A stretch of DNA of 64,000 nucleotides from Nostoc commune NIES-4072 (GCF_003113895.1 NZ_BDUD01000001.1:2269118-2333117), one strand, 5' to 3'. Positions 44,760 to 55,407 are shown, counted from the first letter of the stretch. Notes: generated from the sequence alone by a model not told the origin. Translations and numbers: made by a program.

Positions 44760-45215
44760 ATGAATAAAGTTTTTGCGGCAGGTTTAAAGCAACTCATCAT
44801 CATTCCTGCCACATTGCTGGCAATAGGTATAAGTACAAGTGCAGCTTTTGCTCAAAGTAAGTTGTATAGTCCAATTCCTTTATCTAACAGTACTGAATTT
44901 TCCGATAACCTCTCAAACAAAGACATTCCCACAGGTCAAGGTGGGTTTGCCCGTGATTACACTGTGAAGTTACAAAAGGGCGATAATTTAGCAGTTGACC
45001 TGTCATCCGAAAACTTTGATAGCATCATCACCCTGCTAGCACCTGATGGATCGACTTTGGCAGAAAATGATGATGGCCCTGATGGTAGTAGCAATTCCCT
45101 ATTATTTACTCGCATCGTAGAGACAGGAAATTATGTAATTCGTGTCCGGTCTTTTGGGGAAACTGGGATTGGGGCTTTTAAACTCAAGGTGACAAAGCTG
45201 CAACCGATTAAATGA
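44760..45215 (+). CDS. Secreted PPC-domain protein
   Basis: A 151-residue exported protein: a signal peptide (LKQLIIIPATLLAIGISTSAAFAQ, cleavage after AFA) followed by one pre-peptidase C-terminal (PPC) beta-sandwich domain with DYTVKLQKGDNLAVDLSS, FDSIITLLAPDGSTLAENDDG and GNYVIRVRSFGETGIGAFKL. PPC domains usually sit at the end of secreted peptidases; here the domain is alone. ATG 44760 is preferred over TTG 44751. It probably resides in the periplasm; role unknown. STRR-type GGGCATT tracts follow its stop. Confidence 0.75.
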   Translation: MNKVFAAGLKQLIIIPATLLAIGISTSAAFAQSKLYSPIPLSNSTEFSDNLSNKDIPTGQGGFARDYTVKLQKGDNLAVDLSSENFDSIITLLAPDGSTLAENDDGPDGSSNSLLFTRIVETGNYVIRVRSFGETGIGAFKLKVTKLQPIK

Positions 45216-45326
45216 AATAGTCATTGGTCATTGGGCATTGGTCATTGGGCATGGGGCATGGGGCATTGGTTATTAATTCTTCTCCCCCTGCCTCCCCTGC
45301 TCCCCCTACTCCCCACTCCCCACATC

Positions 45327-46100
45327 TTAAAAAACAGTCAATACACAGAGAAATAAGGCTTCAGTCCACTCAACGACTGCGCCGTAAGTGTCTCCTGTGT
45401 GTCCGCCTAATTTGTGGTTGAACCATGCACCAGTTAAAGTGGCGATCGCACTTCCAGCAATTATCATTGTCAGTGCGAGAAATAGCTGTTGTTTATCTAT
45501 GAACCAAAGTAAACCACTCAAACCAAGCAGCAACAACAATCCTGGTAACAAATCTTTGTAAGAACGAATGGCTTGTTTGTGAAACGCACCTTTACCAGTT
45601 GGTTTTAGGTAAGGATATCGCGCGATCGCTACTTGTTGTCCCCAACGTCCCCAGCCACAAGCAGCCATCAGCAACAACCAACGGTTTTCTGATATATCTG
45701 TCAAAGCAGTTATTTTTAGTAGCACCAAGGCGATCGCAGCCATCGCTCCAAATGCACCTGTAGCACTATCTGTCATCACCTCCAGCCGCCGATTTGGGTC
45801 GCCTACTGCCAAACCATCGGCAGTATCCATTGCCCCATCTAAGTGCAATCCTCCAGTTATGGCAATCCAAACGCTGACTACTAAAGCACTACGAGTTAAC
45901 ACTGGCATACCCAGATAAAGCATTCCTGTATCCAGTAACCCTAAAATTCCCCCAATCATTAACCCTACAACTGGAGCAAGACGTACTACTCCTTGAAAGT
46001 CTAATCCTTCCAAATATGGTACTGGAATAATAGTGTAAAATATAATACTAGCTGCCAGCTTGAACAGCAACTTTTTCCACCACTGTTGCTGTTTCGTCAT
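45327..46100 (-). CDS. cobS: Adenosylcobinamide-GDP ribazoletransferase (cobalamin synthase)
   Basis: A 257-residue polytopic membrane enzyme that joins adenosylcobinamide-GDP to alpha-ribazole, the last steps of vitamin B12 assembly. Diagnostic phrases: FYTIIPVP near residue 21, [19 protein letters not shown] (about 82-100, acidic Mg-binding), [19 protein letters not shown] (about 103-121) and [20 protein letters not shown] at the C-terminus. Six or so transmembrane helices. No cobalamin riboswitch was recognised in the 376-bp upstream spacer. No other cob gene is adjacent. Confidence 0.93.
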   Translation of the reverse strand: MTKQQQWWKKLLFKLAASIIFYTIIPVPYLEGLDFQGVVRLAPVVGLMIGGILGLLDTGMLYLGMPVLTRSALVVSVWIAITGGLHLDGAMDTADGLAVGDPNRRLEVMTDSATGAFGAMAAIALVLLKITALTDISENRWLLLMAACGWGRWGQQVAIARYPYLKPTGKGAFHKQAIRSYKDLLPGLLLLLGLSGLLWFIDKQQLFLALTMIIAGSAIATLTGAWFNHKLGGHTGDTYGAVVEWTEALFLCVLTVF

Positions 46101-46476
46101 CGTAGTAACATTAATATTTGGTTAATTGCTGGATAATAGACTTGGGTTAAGTACAATCAACATGAGCATACTTTAAAACTTTAGATAAGATTTACTTCTA
46201 TTAGAGATTCTTTTTGAAAATTTTGTTATGCTGGTCTAAGTGGTAAATAGATAATCAAAGTGTTTTTTATACAAAAAGCGAATGATCAAGGAAATTAAAA
46301 TTCCATCAAAAATCAAAATTTGTATTTTGTATTCGTTAATTAAAAACTTACTCTAAATTATTTAGACGATTGCTCCACAAAATTGATATTTTTTTAAATG
46401 TAGGAAGTAAACAAGCTATTCAGTTATGACAGTTTAGCTATGTTGTCGCTCTCCTTAGCTCAATCGCTATTTTCCT
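46101..46476. other. Divergent spacer between cobS and the gene at 46477
   Basis: AT-rich; no gene, no recognised repeat, no cobalamin riboswitch features seen. Confidence 0.4.
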
Positions 46477-46929
46477 ATGAGTCACCATCTACCCGACATC
46501 AGGATACCAGCTCCGTGCATTATTAACACGGGCATCATTGTGAATAAGCTCGACATCCGGCGATTGCTGACCGACTTAGGTCGAGTCCACTACATCTACA
46601 CCCAAGAAGATAAGGTACTGAGCGAGGGTGAAGGGGATGTGATGGAAGTTTTCGCCAATCCGCAAAGGTCTACCTTAGTGGCTAACCACGCGCTATATCT
46701 GAATGTTTGTAGTTTTGATTACTTGGAACTCAAACAGTCGGCGCAACAAGAAACCTATTTTGATTTGATGCAAGATGGAGTGTGTCTGCGGTTGATTCCC
46801 CGCTCAACCCCCCTCCAAGAGCGACGAGAGCGAACCTTCAATGTCAGCGCCATAGAGGCGATGATGGAACAAGTCCTCTCAGCCAGGTGGGATGCAGAAA
46901 TTGACGATGACTGTTCTGATTCTTTTTAA
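46477..46929 (+). CDS. Conserved hypothetical protein
   Basis: A 150-residue soluble acidic protein. It opens with PDIRIPAPCIINTGIIVNKLD and contains STLVANHALYLNVCSFDYLEL and a basic SGCLRLIPRSTPLQ-like stretch (actual: DGVCLRLIPRSTPLQERRER) before an acidic C-terminus. The balanced composition suggests a real cyanobacterial protein, but no motif allows a function. It stands alone, divergent from cobS. Confidence 0.6.
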   Translation: MSHHLPDIRIPAPCIINTGIIVNKLDIRRLLTDLGRVHYIYTQEDKVLSEGEGDVMEVFANPQRSTLVANHALYLNVCSFDYLELKQSAQQETYFDLMQDGVCLRLIPRSTPLQERRERTFNVSAIEAMMEQVLSARWDAEIDDDCSDSF

Positions 46930-46980
46930 ATAACAATTAGTACAGGATATACTCATAAAGTTGGTAACTAGGTTGGTACT

Positions 46981-47093
46981 CAATACTTGTCGGGTTTTGG
47001 GGAATGGGGTTGCGGGAAAGGGGAAAGAAAAAACCTTTAACCTTTACCCCAAACCCAATGCCGAGTTAGAAATGCTTTATCCGAGCAGTATTG
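46981..47093. mobile_element. Miniature element, CAATACT family, copy 1 with 10-bp target duplication
   Basis: 113 bp from CAATACTTGTCGGG to GAGCAGTATTG; the ends are inverted repeats (CAATACT perfect, then ~15 of 20 matching). It is flanked by perfect 10-bp direct repeats GGTTGGTACT at 46971-46980 and 47094-47103. Copy 2 is 243 bases downstream. Confidence 0.9.
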
Positions 47094-47293
47094 GGTTGGT
47101 ACTGAACGCTTAAGTGTTCACGCAAACTTAATTGCCAGTTTTATGTTTGCCACAATTTAGCCAAATAATATTAATCTTGCCCTAATACCATTTGGTTTTA
47201 TCAGCAAAGGCAGAGGACAGGAGGTAGAAGGGAATTCTGACTCCTGCTCCTACACTCTGCCCGTGACCAAAGCGAACTTGCGGTTTAAGACCC

Positions 47294-47315
47294 CCACTAA
47301 ACTGTTGTTTAGTGG
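47294..47315. repeat. Perfect 9-bp hairpin CCACTAAAC-TGTT-GTTTAGTGG
   Basis: It lies between the two CAATACT-family elements in the spacer upstream of tgt. A short dispersed hairpin; there is no T-tract after it. Confidence 0.5.
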
Positions 47316-47335
47316 CTCCAAGACAGGAGGGGTTT

Positions 47336-47462
47336 CAATACTTGTCGGGTTTTGGGGAATGGGGTTGCGGGAAAGGGGAAAGAAAAAACCTTTAACCTAA
47401 ACCCAGTAACCTTTTCCCGAAACCCAATTCCGAGTTAAAAATCCTTTACCCGAGCAGTATTG
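47336..47462. mobile_element. Miniature element, CAATACT family, copy 2 with 10-bp target duplication
   Basis: 127 bp; its first ~65 bases are identical to copy 1 and its right end is close, with a few extra bases in the middle. It is flanked by perfect 10-bp direct repeats GGAGGGGTTT at 47326-47335 and 47463-47472, a different target from copy 1. Same orientation as copy 1. Confidence 0.9.
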
Positions 47463-47571
47463 GGAGGGGTTTGAATCCTATAAGTGTCTTGTTCCTTCTG
47501 CCCTCTGCCCTCTGCCTTCTGCCTTCTTCAAGGCTGCTAGTTATGGATTTGTGAAACTCTTTACCGATTAA

Positions 47572-48762
<1,191 letters not shown>

Positions 48763-48847
48763 CTATTGACCAATGACCAATACCCAAACCATGTTAAGAT
48801 ATTTCTCAATTATGAACGCTGTGTTGGATAGTTGGATTTAAACAAAC

Positions 48848-48985
48848 ATGGAAGCAGCACTTTTATTAGCAAAACTGCCTGAAGCATACCAAATCTTTGA
48901 TCCTTTGGTGGACGTTCTCCCAGTCATCCCCGTATTCTTCTTGTTGCTTGCTTTCGTTTGGCAAGCAGCCGTGGGATTTAGGTAA
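48848..48985 (+). CDS. psbK: Photosystem II reaction centre protein K
   Basis: A 45-codon gene, too short for many ORF callers. The product begins [20 protein letters not shown] and ends in one transmembrane helix ([18 protein letters not shown]). The mature chain of PsbK is known to start at the KLPEAY lysine (residue 9 here) after removal of a short leader. It is a single-helix subunit of photosystem II in the thylakoid membrane near CP43. It lies downstream of tgt and is followed by a strong terminator. Confidence 0.97.
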
Positions 48986-49007
48986 GTTAATCTATTTTTC
49001 AATTTAT

Positions 49008-49038
49008 AGAACAGGTGTAGTACCTGTTCTATTTTTTT
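49008..49038 (+). terminator. Rho-independent terminator of psbK
   Basis: AGAACAGGT and ACCTGTTCT form a perfect 9-bp stem with a 5-base loop, followed by A and seven T residues, 22 bases after the psbK stop. Confidence 0.93.
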
Positions 49039-49169
49039 GTGCGTTATATTTGATCAAGTTAATATTTATTAATAAATTGTAATGATTTAATATAATAAAT
49101 AAGATGTGAATCAAGCCATGTCAATATGAAGCCTTGAAAGCCAAGCTTAGAGTCAAGGAGAAATCAGTT

Positions 49170-49466
49170 ATGGGTAATATCAAATTTGTTAAAGAGAATA
49201 AAGAAGTAGTGGCAGCAGATGGTGCCAATCTCCGGCTCAAAGCAATGCAAAATGACATTGATATATATAAATTCATTGGCAAGATGACCAATTGCGGTGG
49301 TAGTGGTCAGTGTGGTACTTGCATTGTCGAGATAGTCGAAGGACTAGAAAATCTTTCCCCCCGCACAGAGGTAGAAAATCGTAAATTCAAAAAAAAGCCG
49401 GAAAATTACCGCCTTGCCTGTCAAACTTTAGTGAATGGCTCAGTCAGTGTGGTTACGAAGCCTTAA
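49170..49466 (+). CDS. [2Fe-2S] ferredoxin
   Basis: A 98-residue ferredoxin with cluster ligands in [17 protein letters not shown] (C-x5-C-x2-C, about residues 41-49) and the fourth Cys in RLACQTLV near 86. The C-x5-C-x2-C spacing and lack of the PetF-type CRAGACSTC loop place it outside the main photosynthetic ferredoxins, near the adrenodoxin/bacterial-type or Fdx-like cyanobacterial group. ATG 49170 ([10 protein letters not shown]) has GGAG about 10 bases upstream; a start at 49134 would add 12 residues and put that site inside. Electron partner unknown. Confidence 0.9.
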   Translation: MGNIKFVKENKEVVAADGANLRLKAMQNDIDIYKFIGKMTNCGGSGQCGTCIVEIVEGLENLSPRTEVENRKFKKKPENYRLACQTLVNGSVSVVTKP

Positions 49467-49622
49467 GTTCTCAAATTTGCCACTGCTTCAAGTATCCAGT
49501 CAGTAGTCAAAATACTTACCAAATTAAGTTTCCTGATTTTGAATTTTGAATTGGTATAACTGTGTCGTCGATGATGCTATCCTAATGTTGTTGACTGGAA
49601 ATTTAAGAGAGGTTTTCTTGCC

Positions 49623-49739
49623 ATGCAAGTTAATGACCTGGGGTTCGTGGCGAGCATTTTGTTCGTACTAGTTCCCTCTGTGTTTTTACTAATTCTGTAC
49701 ATCCAAACTGCTAGCCGCGAAGGTGGAAAAGATAGTTAA
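49623..49739 (+). CDS. psbM: Photosystem II reaction centre protein M
   Basis: A 38-residue single-helix protein starting [20 protein letters not shown] and ending [11 protein letters not shown], the classic PsbM sequence. PsbM lies at the interface of the photosystem II dimer. GAGAGG is about 12 bases upstream of the ATG. It is monocistronic with its own terminator. Confidence 0.97.
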   Translation: MQVNDLGFVASILFVLVPSVFLLILYIQTASREGGKDS

Positions 49740-49760
49740 GAGTTTGTGTATCAAATAAAG

Positions 49761-49792
49761 AACCCCTGCACCAATAGTGTAGGGGTTTTTAT
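49761..49792 (+). terminator. Rho-independent terminator of psbM
   Basis: ACCCCTGCAC pairs with GTGTAGGGGT (one G-U pair) around a short AATA-type loop, followed by five T residues, about 22 bases after the psbM stop. Confidence 0.9.
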
Positions 49793-49819
49793 TTGTCAAC
49801 CGCTAACTCTATTTTGACT

Positions 49820-50671
49820 TTAAGCGATCGTCCGCGCCAACAGTACTGGACAAGTGGCATTGACTCGAACATAGTCAGACAAGGAAGATCCGATAAGTCG
49901 GTCTATATCAACAAAACTCTTAGCGATGGATGGACGACGATCTGGAGAACCGAGCAATAATAAGTCTATATTCAACTCCTCTGCCAACCGACAAATTTCT
50001 TCACCAGGTTTGCCACTGCTGATATAACAACGAGATTGAACGCCCTGGCTTTTAGCTTCTGCAACTGCGGCTGCCAAAACTGGATTTTTATCTGAACTAA
50101 CTTCAGTTATTTCCGATTTTTTACCGCCTAAATCTGTGGCAACATTTGCCAAAATTAACTCACCGCCCTGAATATCTCGCAGTAAAAACAGTGCTAATTT
50201 CAAGCAGTTTTTTGCGGAATCAGAGTTGTCTATTGCCACCATAATGCGCTTAATTCTTTTGACATAAATATCATCTTTTACCAGCAACATGGGGCGAGAA
50301 GATAGCTGGAAAACATACTGACTGACTGAGTTTGATAAAATGGATTGTAACCGTTTAAGTCCGCGTGAACCCATAACAATCAAGTCAGCGTCGATTTCAT
50401 CAGCTACTTGGCAAACTACATCTTTGGGGTCGCCTTCGCGCAAAATCGAAGAAACCTGGCTAGGATCTAAGTTCAAAGTTTGAATGGCATTCGCCAGAAT
50501 TTTACCACCATTTTCCCATTTAGTTGTCATGGTAGCAGCAGTATTTTGTGCTTGAACAACATGCAAAATTGTCACTTTTGCAGATTCAATAGAAGGGATT
50601 TCTCTCAGGGTTTTGAGCATTTCTTCTGCATGTCCCAATCCTGATACAGCCAGCAAAATTTTTTTTATCAT
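49820..50671 (-). CDS. Tandem universal stress protein
   Basis: A 283-residue protein made of two UspA domains. Domain 1 (about 1-140) opens KKILLAVSGLGHAEEMLKTL and has the ATP-loop variant GSRGLKRLQSILSNSVSQYV. Domain 2 (about 145-283) opens RIMVAIDNSDSAKNCLKLAL and ends GSSLSDYVRVNATCPVLLAR. Tandem Usp proteins bind nucleotides and are induced under stress; the exact role is unknown. It is convergent with psbM. Confidence 0.9.
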   Translation of the reverse strand: MIKKILLAVSGLGHAEEMLKTLREIPSIESAKVTILHVVQAQNTAATMTTKWENGGKILANAIQTLNLDPSQVSSILREGDPKDVVCQVADEIDADLIVMGSRGLKRLQSILSNSVSQYVFQLSSRPMLLVKDDIYVKRIKRIMVAIDNSDSAKNCLKLALFLLRDIQGGELILANVATDLGGKKSEITEVSSDKNPVLAAAVAEAKSQGVQSRCYISSGKPGEEICRLAEELNIDLLLLGSPDRRPSIAKSFVDIDRLIGSSLSDYVRVNATCPVLLARTIA

Positions 50672-51087
50672 TTTACGTGATTGTTGTTAAGTTTACTTTA
50701 GTTATCGCTGTTATTACTTGGCTCTGGTCAGATTTTTACTGCCTTGTTCAACAACCTAGTCATTAACTCGGCATAAATAAACTTTCTTTTTTAGTATTTA
50801 ACACTCAAACAAATGACAAAGTACAAAAAGCTCAACAAATGTTTAAGTTCATTTGCACCTATTTACTTAAGATGATCGACTAGACTGCAATTATTAAGCA
50901 TAGTCTCAATTTAGCTTAGATAACTTAATCAATTATGATGCTAGTTATCATTTTTTATCTATATTCACTTTTTTTAATTAGAAGTTAGTTAAGTATTGCA
51001 AAGAAATGCCAAAATAACTCTTCAAAAAGATTTATTTACTGTAAGCCGATATGCTTGGATTAAGGAAATTTACTTGTTGAGGTACTA
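50672..51087. other. Spacer between usp and phoD-type genes
   Basis: AT-rich DNA upstream of the usp gene on the minus strand. No gene or repeat family recognised. Confidence 0.4.
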
Positions 51088-51129
51088 TAAAAACCTCTCC
51101 CTGGTTCTACGCAGTAAAACCAGAGAGAG
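51088..51129 (-). terminator. Rho-independent terminator of phoD-type gene
   Basis: On the minus strand CTCTCTCTGGTT pairs with AACCAGGGAGAG (one mismatch) around an 11-base loop and is followed by five T residues, about 50 bases after the gene's stop. Confidence 0.8.
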
Positions 51130-51178
51130 GGAGGGACTGAACTTTAGTTAGACTTAGGGAGGGTTTATCGAACTTCCC

Positions 51179-52747
51179 TTAACTTAGATGCGCTCCTGGT
51201 TGTCCATTTTGGACTACAAAGGAAGCTAGGGTTTTGACAGAGGCATTCAAGTCAATGATGCTTGATACAACACGGTAGTCACTTTGCCAAAGTTGTGGGG
51301 TAAGCTTACAACGGACATATCCCCGGAAGGCTCCGTCAAAGAACTTAGTATGGGGATTGTTAGGTAGGGAAGCTTGAACTGGAGCGATGAATGAGGTAGG
51401 AAAGTCAGAGGTAATTGAGGTTCCTACAAACTCAGTGCCTACCGTCGGTGAGTTTGGGTTATTAAAATCAAGCTTCAGGTCATGTACCCAACTAGAATGG
51501 ATGTCTCCGCTAATCACCACTGGATTAGAAGGTTGGCGCTGGTTTATAAAACTCAAGAGTCGATTACGTGCAGCCACGTAGCCGTCCCACTGATCGAGAT
51601 TGAATACACCTGCACCTGAATTGCTATTAAAATTGTACTGACCAAGCATGGTCTGTTGAGCAATCACATTCCAGCGCGATCGCGACTGATCTAACCCTTT
51701 TCGTAACCACTGCTCTTGTTCTGAGCCAGTCATGGTAGCTTTTGTCTCAAAAGCTTCAGGACACCGAGGTTTAAGTCCGTCATCACAAGGTTGGTTAGTG
51801 CGGTACTGTCTGGTGTCTAGAACATTGAACTCAGCTAAATTACCGAAAGTCAAGCGTCGATAAAGCAGCATATCTGGGCCATTAGGCAATGAAAACCGAC
51901 GCAGAGGCATGTGTTCATAATAAGCTTGATACGCGTTAGCTCGCCGTTTCCTAAAAGCCTCTTGGGTTTGGTTATCTTCGGGGACTAAGTTGGCGTAGTT
52001 GTTGTCAACTTCATGATCATCCCAAGTGACAATCCAGGGAAAAGCAGCATGAGCCGCTTGGAGATTCAAATCAGTTTTGTATAGGGCGTGGCGCCCTCGA
52101 TAGTCGTCAAGAGTAATGATTTCTGGACTATTATGCTGACGCGGCCCACCGGATTGTGGCCCGTATTCGTAAATATAATCACCCAGATGAACCACAAGGT
52201 CGAGGTTTTCCTCAGCTAAATATCGATAAGCCGTATAGTAGCCATTTTGCCAGTCTTGACAGGAGACAAAAGCAAAATTTAGTTGTGACATAGAGCCATA
52301 AAATGCTGGTGCTGTGCGAGTCCGTCCAATGGGGCTAACTTCCTTACCCGCTTCAAATTGATACCAGTACCAACGGTCAGGGTCTAGTCCGCGAACATCA
52401 ACGTGAACTGAATGTGCTAACTCTGGTGTCGCCAGCACTGTTCCTCGCCGCACAACCCGCCTCATATTTTCATCAAGGGCAACTTGCCACCGCACTGGCA
52501 CATTTACAAGTGGCATTCCACCACCAGAGAGTGGATTTGGAGCCAGTCGTGTCCAAATAACAACACCATCCGGCAAAGGATCGCCAGAGGCAACACCAAG
52601 ACTGAACGGATAGCCAGAAAACCTTGAAGCCAATACCGGATGCCATTGGCTAGCGATTGTTAACCCCGTTAAGAATCCTGCACCCAGCAAAAAATTCCGC
52701 CGTCTGCAACGATTTGCTAGCAGGCGTGTACCATCCATAAGTTCCAT
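51179..52747 (-). CDS. phoD: PhoD-type alkaline phosphatase, Tat-exported
   Basis: A 522-residue calcium/iron metallophosphatase. The twin-arginine signal RCRRRNFLLGAGFLTGLTIA sits near residues 14-33. The PhoD_N domain (about 45-140) has FSLGVASGDPLPDGVVIWTRL. Metal ligands of the PhoD domain: FVSCQDWQNGYYTA, DLVVHLGDYIYEYG, WIVTWDDHEVDNNYANL and VISGDIHSSWVHDL. It hydrolyses phosphomono- and diesters in the periplasm. ATG 52747 has AGGGGTG just upstream; GTG 52753 is in frame but less likely. Probably Pho-regulated, though no box was identified. Confidence 0.92.
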   Translation of the reverse strand: MELMDGTRLLANRCRRRNFLLGAGFLTGLTIASQWHPVLASRFSGYPFSLGVASGDPLPDGVVIWTRLAPNPLSGGGMPLVNVPVRWQVALDENMRRVVRRGTVLATPELAHSVHVDVRGLDPDRWYWYQFEAGKEVSPIGRTRTAPAFYGSMSQLNFAFVSCQDWQNGYYTAYRYLAEENLDLVVHLGDYIYEYGPQSGGPRQHNSPEIITLDDYRGRHALYKTDLNLQAAHAAFPWIVTWDDHEVDNNYANLVPEDNQTQEAFRKRRANAYQAYYEHMPLRRFSLPNGPDMLLYRRLTFGNLAEFNVLDTRQYRTNQPCDDGLKPRCPEAFETKATMTGSEQEQWLRKGLDQSRSRWNVIAQQTMLGQYNFNSNSGAGVFNLDQWDGYVAARNRLLSFINQRQPSNPVVISGDIHSSWVHDLKLDFNNPNSPTVGTEFVGTSITSDFPTSFIAPVQASLPNNPHTKFFDGAFRGYVRCKLTPQLWQSDYRVVSSIIDLNASVKTLASFVVQNGQPGAHLS

Positions 52748-53119
52748 ATTCACCCCTACCTAGATGTAAATACAGTTGGCATTTAGGAGGGTCATTTGGG
52801 AAAAGCACAAACAGTGGCTTGATTTGACTTGTCTCCTAATTGCTGCTCAACCAAACACAAGGAGCCTAGCAAACCAGGATCAAGCAGTAATTAAGATTTT
52901 GTTAAGTTTAAAATTGGATTGGGGTATGAGGCATAGGAGATTTATACCCCAATACGGTTGGGTTAAGAAATTTATTCGTTGAGGCAGGCAGGGGGAGCAG
53001 GGGATGCAGGGGGAAAAAAAAGCTTATCTGACCTGTATTGATTTATACCAAAACTCAAACAGAAGTGGTACTATCAGCACTCTTATCAAACCCTTTTCTA
53101 ATTACGAGTTACGAATTAT
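52748..53119. other. Spacer between phoD-type gene and proA
   Basis: No gene seen. Contains a purine-rich GCAGGGGGAGCAGGGG tract (52987-53012), one of the dispersed repeat types. An open frame at 52776-52982 has no protein-like features. Confidence 0.4.
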
Positions 53120-54385
53120 TTAAAATCTGCCATTCCCCTGAACAATGTGCTTAACGGTGGTCAAGGTTTCCAGGCTGATAAATCCCCGACGATGACCTTT
53201 TTGGTTAGACATGCCAAGAAACACTGAATCTCCCCGCGAGGGGTTGCGGGAAAAGCGCGGGGAAGTGTTGATGTAGGTAGAAGCACTGTTCACTCCTAAC
53301 GCAAACTGCCGACTTTCTTGATAAGATTCAGTAACGATAGAGTCGGCATGACCACTGCTGTGTTCATTAATCCAGGCGATCGCAGCTTCTAAGCTATCCA
53401 CCAATTTAAAAGCTACTGTTTTAGTTAAATAAGGGTTTCCCCATTCCCCTTCCTTCACTAGCTGCAATTGGGGAAAGGCTTTTACTAGTTCTGCATCCCC
53501 TTTAATTTCAAAGCCTTTTTCCATCAAGCTGTTCCACAGAACGGCTAAAGATGATGGCAAGGCTTGGCGATGAATAAGTACTTTTTCAATGGCATTAACT
53601 TGGTCTGGTTCACTCTGATGGCTATTAAGAATCATCAAGCGCACCATTTCTAAACTGCTATTTAGCGACCAGTAGAGATAACAGTTACCCATCGCTGACT
53701 TTAGGACTGGGCAAGTTGACTGTCGTACTACCTGCTGTATCAAACTAGAACGTCCGTAGGGAATCACTAGATTTACGTACTGGTCTTGGGTGATTAAATC
53801 CCGAACCGAAGCACCATGTTCTGTTGTGATCAATTCTAGACAGCCAGGAGGTAGACCAACCTGGGCGATCGCACTTTGCAGTACCTCAGCGATAACCGCG
53901 TTGGAATGGCTAGCTTCAGTACTGCCTTTGAGAATTATACTATTGCCAGTTTTAATACAAAAACCTGCTGCGATCGCTCCTAAATCTGGAAACGCCTCAT
54001 AAATAAATCCAATCACTCCCAAGGGCATTAACTGGGTATAACTCTGGGAATCTTCCAGTTGATAATCAGCAGTTCTGACGCGCCGCAGTGGATCTGATAA
54101 TTCCCCCAACCGTTGCAAAATGTCCACGGTCATCTCTAGCCTTGTGGGAGTCAGCTTCAGCCAGTCTAGTATCAACTCAGGCACTGCCATTTCTCGACTG
54201 GCTTCTAAATCCAAGGTATTGGCTTCTAGAATGTCGTCAAATGAACGCTCAAGGGCTTGTGCCATTGCCAGTACTGCACGACTCCGGTCTGCTCCCTTAG
54301 TGATCCCCAACTTTAGGGAAGCATGATAGGCGCGTTGGGCACTAGTAATTGGTTCGGGGTAATCGTCCAAAACTTCAACAGTCAT
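53120..54385 (-). CDS. proA: Gamma-glutamyl phosphate reductase (divergent ProA)
   Basis: A 421-residue aldehyde-dehydrogenase-fold enzyme reducing gamma-glutamyl phosphate to the semialdehyde for proline. Visible: LRRVRTADYQLEDSQSYTQL, PLGVIGFIYEAFPDLGAIAAGFCIKTGN (in parts, nucleotide site), LKGSTEASHSNAVIAEVL and the catalytic Cys in KSAMGNCYLYW (about 229). The C-terminal stretch reads TSPRFSRNPSRGDSVFLGMS and QKGHRRGFISLETLTTVKHI, where standard ProA has a TRFADG...GIST QKLHARGP version, so this is a divergent paralogue. The next gene upstream is only 4 bases away. Confidence 0.85.
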   Translation of the reverse strand: MTVEVLDDYPEPITSAQRAYHASLKLGITKGADRSRAVLAMAQALERSFDDILEANTLDLEASREMAVPELILDWLKLTPTRLEMTVDILQRLGELSDPLRRVRTADYQLEDSQSYTQLMPLGVIGFIYEAFPDLGAIAAGFCIKTGNSIILKGSTEASHSNAVIAEVLQSAIAQVGLPPGCLELITTEHGASVRDLITQDQYVNLVIPYGRSSLIQQVVRQSTCPVLKSAMGNCYLYWSLNSSLEMVRLMILNSHQSEPDQVNAIEKVLIHRQALPSSLAVLWNSLMEKGFEIKGDAELVKAFPQLQLVKEGEWGNPYLTKTVAFKLVDSLEAAIAWINEHSSGHADSIVTESYQESRQFALGVNSASTYINTSPRFSRNPSRGDSVFLGMSNQKGHRRGFISLETLTTVKHIVQGNGRF

Positions 54386-54389
54386 TGAG

Positions 54390-54797
54390 TTAACGTCTGT
54401 AGGTAAGCCAGACCATTAGCGCTGGCAGAATAGCCAATAGCACCGCCACCATTGCCCAAGCAACAATGCTGGAACTATTTGCCAATCGCAGTGCTAATGG
54501 CAGCCATATAATCACTAGCACGAAAATAATGCCAAGTGCTATAGGCAGATAGCTTTCTCCCAAGCGCGGATGGACAACATGCCAACTATTTCCCATCCAA
54601 CGCCAAGCCCGTTTGTAGGGATAGGTGGTAGAAAGCTGTTCTAGGACATGACCATTATCTTCTACTACAAAGATTTGCTGACAGCGATCGCAACCAAATG
54701 CTTCTGTCAACGTAATCGGAACTAACTGACCCCGGCGACGACAGGGACAGGGGTATTCGGTATTGAAGTCTATTTTTTCGGGTTTTTGAGATTGCAC
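54390..54797 (-). CDS. Zinc-ribbon membrane protein, hypothetical
   Basis: A 135-residue protein: a four-cysteine zinc-ribbon-like N-terminus (CPCRRRGQ ... FGCDRCQQIF, about 17-43), a middle stretch WRWMGNSWHVVHPRLGE, and two C-terminal transmembrane helices (LPIALGIIFVLVIIWLPLAL and AWAMVAVLLAILPALMVWL). It ends 4 bases before the proA start and is the first gene of that operon. Function unknown; a link to proline metabolism is only positional. Confidence 0.7.
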   Translation of the reverse strand: MQSQKPEKIDFNTEYPCPCRRRGQLVPITLTEAFGCDRCQQIFVVEDNGHVLEQLSTTYPYKRAWRWMGNSWHVVHPRLGESYLPIALGIIFVLVIIWLPLALRLANSSSIVAWAMVAVLLAILPALMVWLTYRR

Positions 54798-55407
54798 AAG
54801 CGTTCTAGTAACTTGAGCGTGTTTTACACGAACTGTGAGAATATGATTTCTTGGTAAATGCCTGATAAGGCTTCTTTTTTATGAAAATAAACAGACGATT
54901 CAAATATCGCCATTATTGCAAACAGTAGATGCAGCAGACTCTAAATATCCTAATCACCATATCAGTACGAGGTTCTCTGCTTGTAATCTTTCCCCATAGC
55001 TGGCAATCTTATCTAAAAATTTCCTTCTCTCCATTTGTCGCTTTCAAGATATTGTGTTTGCGTTTTTGGGCATTTATTGTGATGACACACAAAGATTGTA
55101 GCCAAGCTAATCTATATCTACACCAGTCTAAAGCTGGGTTTTATATTTCTTAGCAAGTGGGTAACGCAATTTTGAGTGATATTCTGAGACAGTAGACGAT
55201 TTGTTTGCTCGATTTGTCTACATTAGGAGTGATTCACAAGAGTGTAGTGCGAATCGCCGAAGACTTCAACAGTTATCAATTATCAGTTAATTTGTCCGTT
55301 GGAAGTCACAGTCCCACATGAATATAAGTAGGGTGTTTAAATCGGGATCAAATCTCCGACTACTTCCAATGATTAACTGTTCACTGTTCACTGATTTAAT
55401 GCACCCT
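54798..55407. other. Spacer with TTATCAGTTA-type repeats
   Basis: No credible gene; the 74-codon frame at 54929-55153 has no protein-like pattern. Short direct repeats (CAGTTATCAATTATCAGTTA, ACTGTTCACTGTTCACTG) lie at about 55270-55392. Confidence 0.4.

Noticed and set aside
46101..46476. Cobalamin riboswitch upstream of cobS
   Set aside because: No B12-box-like sequence or matching helices were seen in this spacer.
54929..55153. 74-codon ORF in the proA upstream spacer
   Set aside because: No ribosome-binding site, no motif and irregular composition; probably chance.
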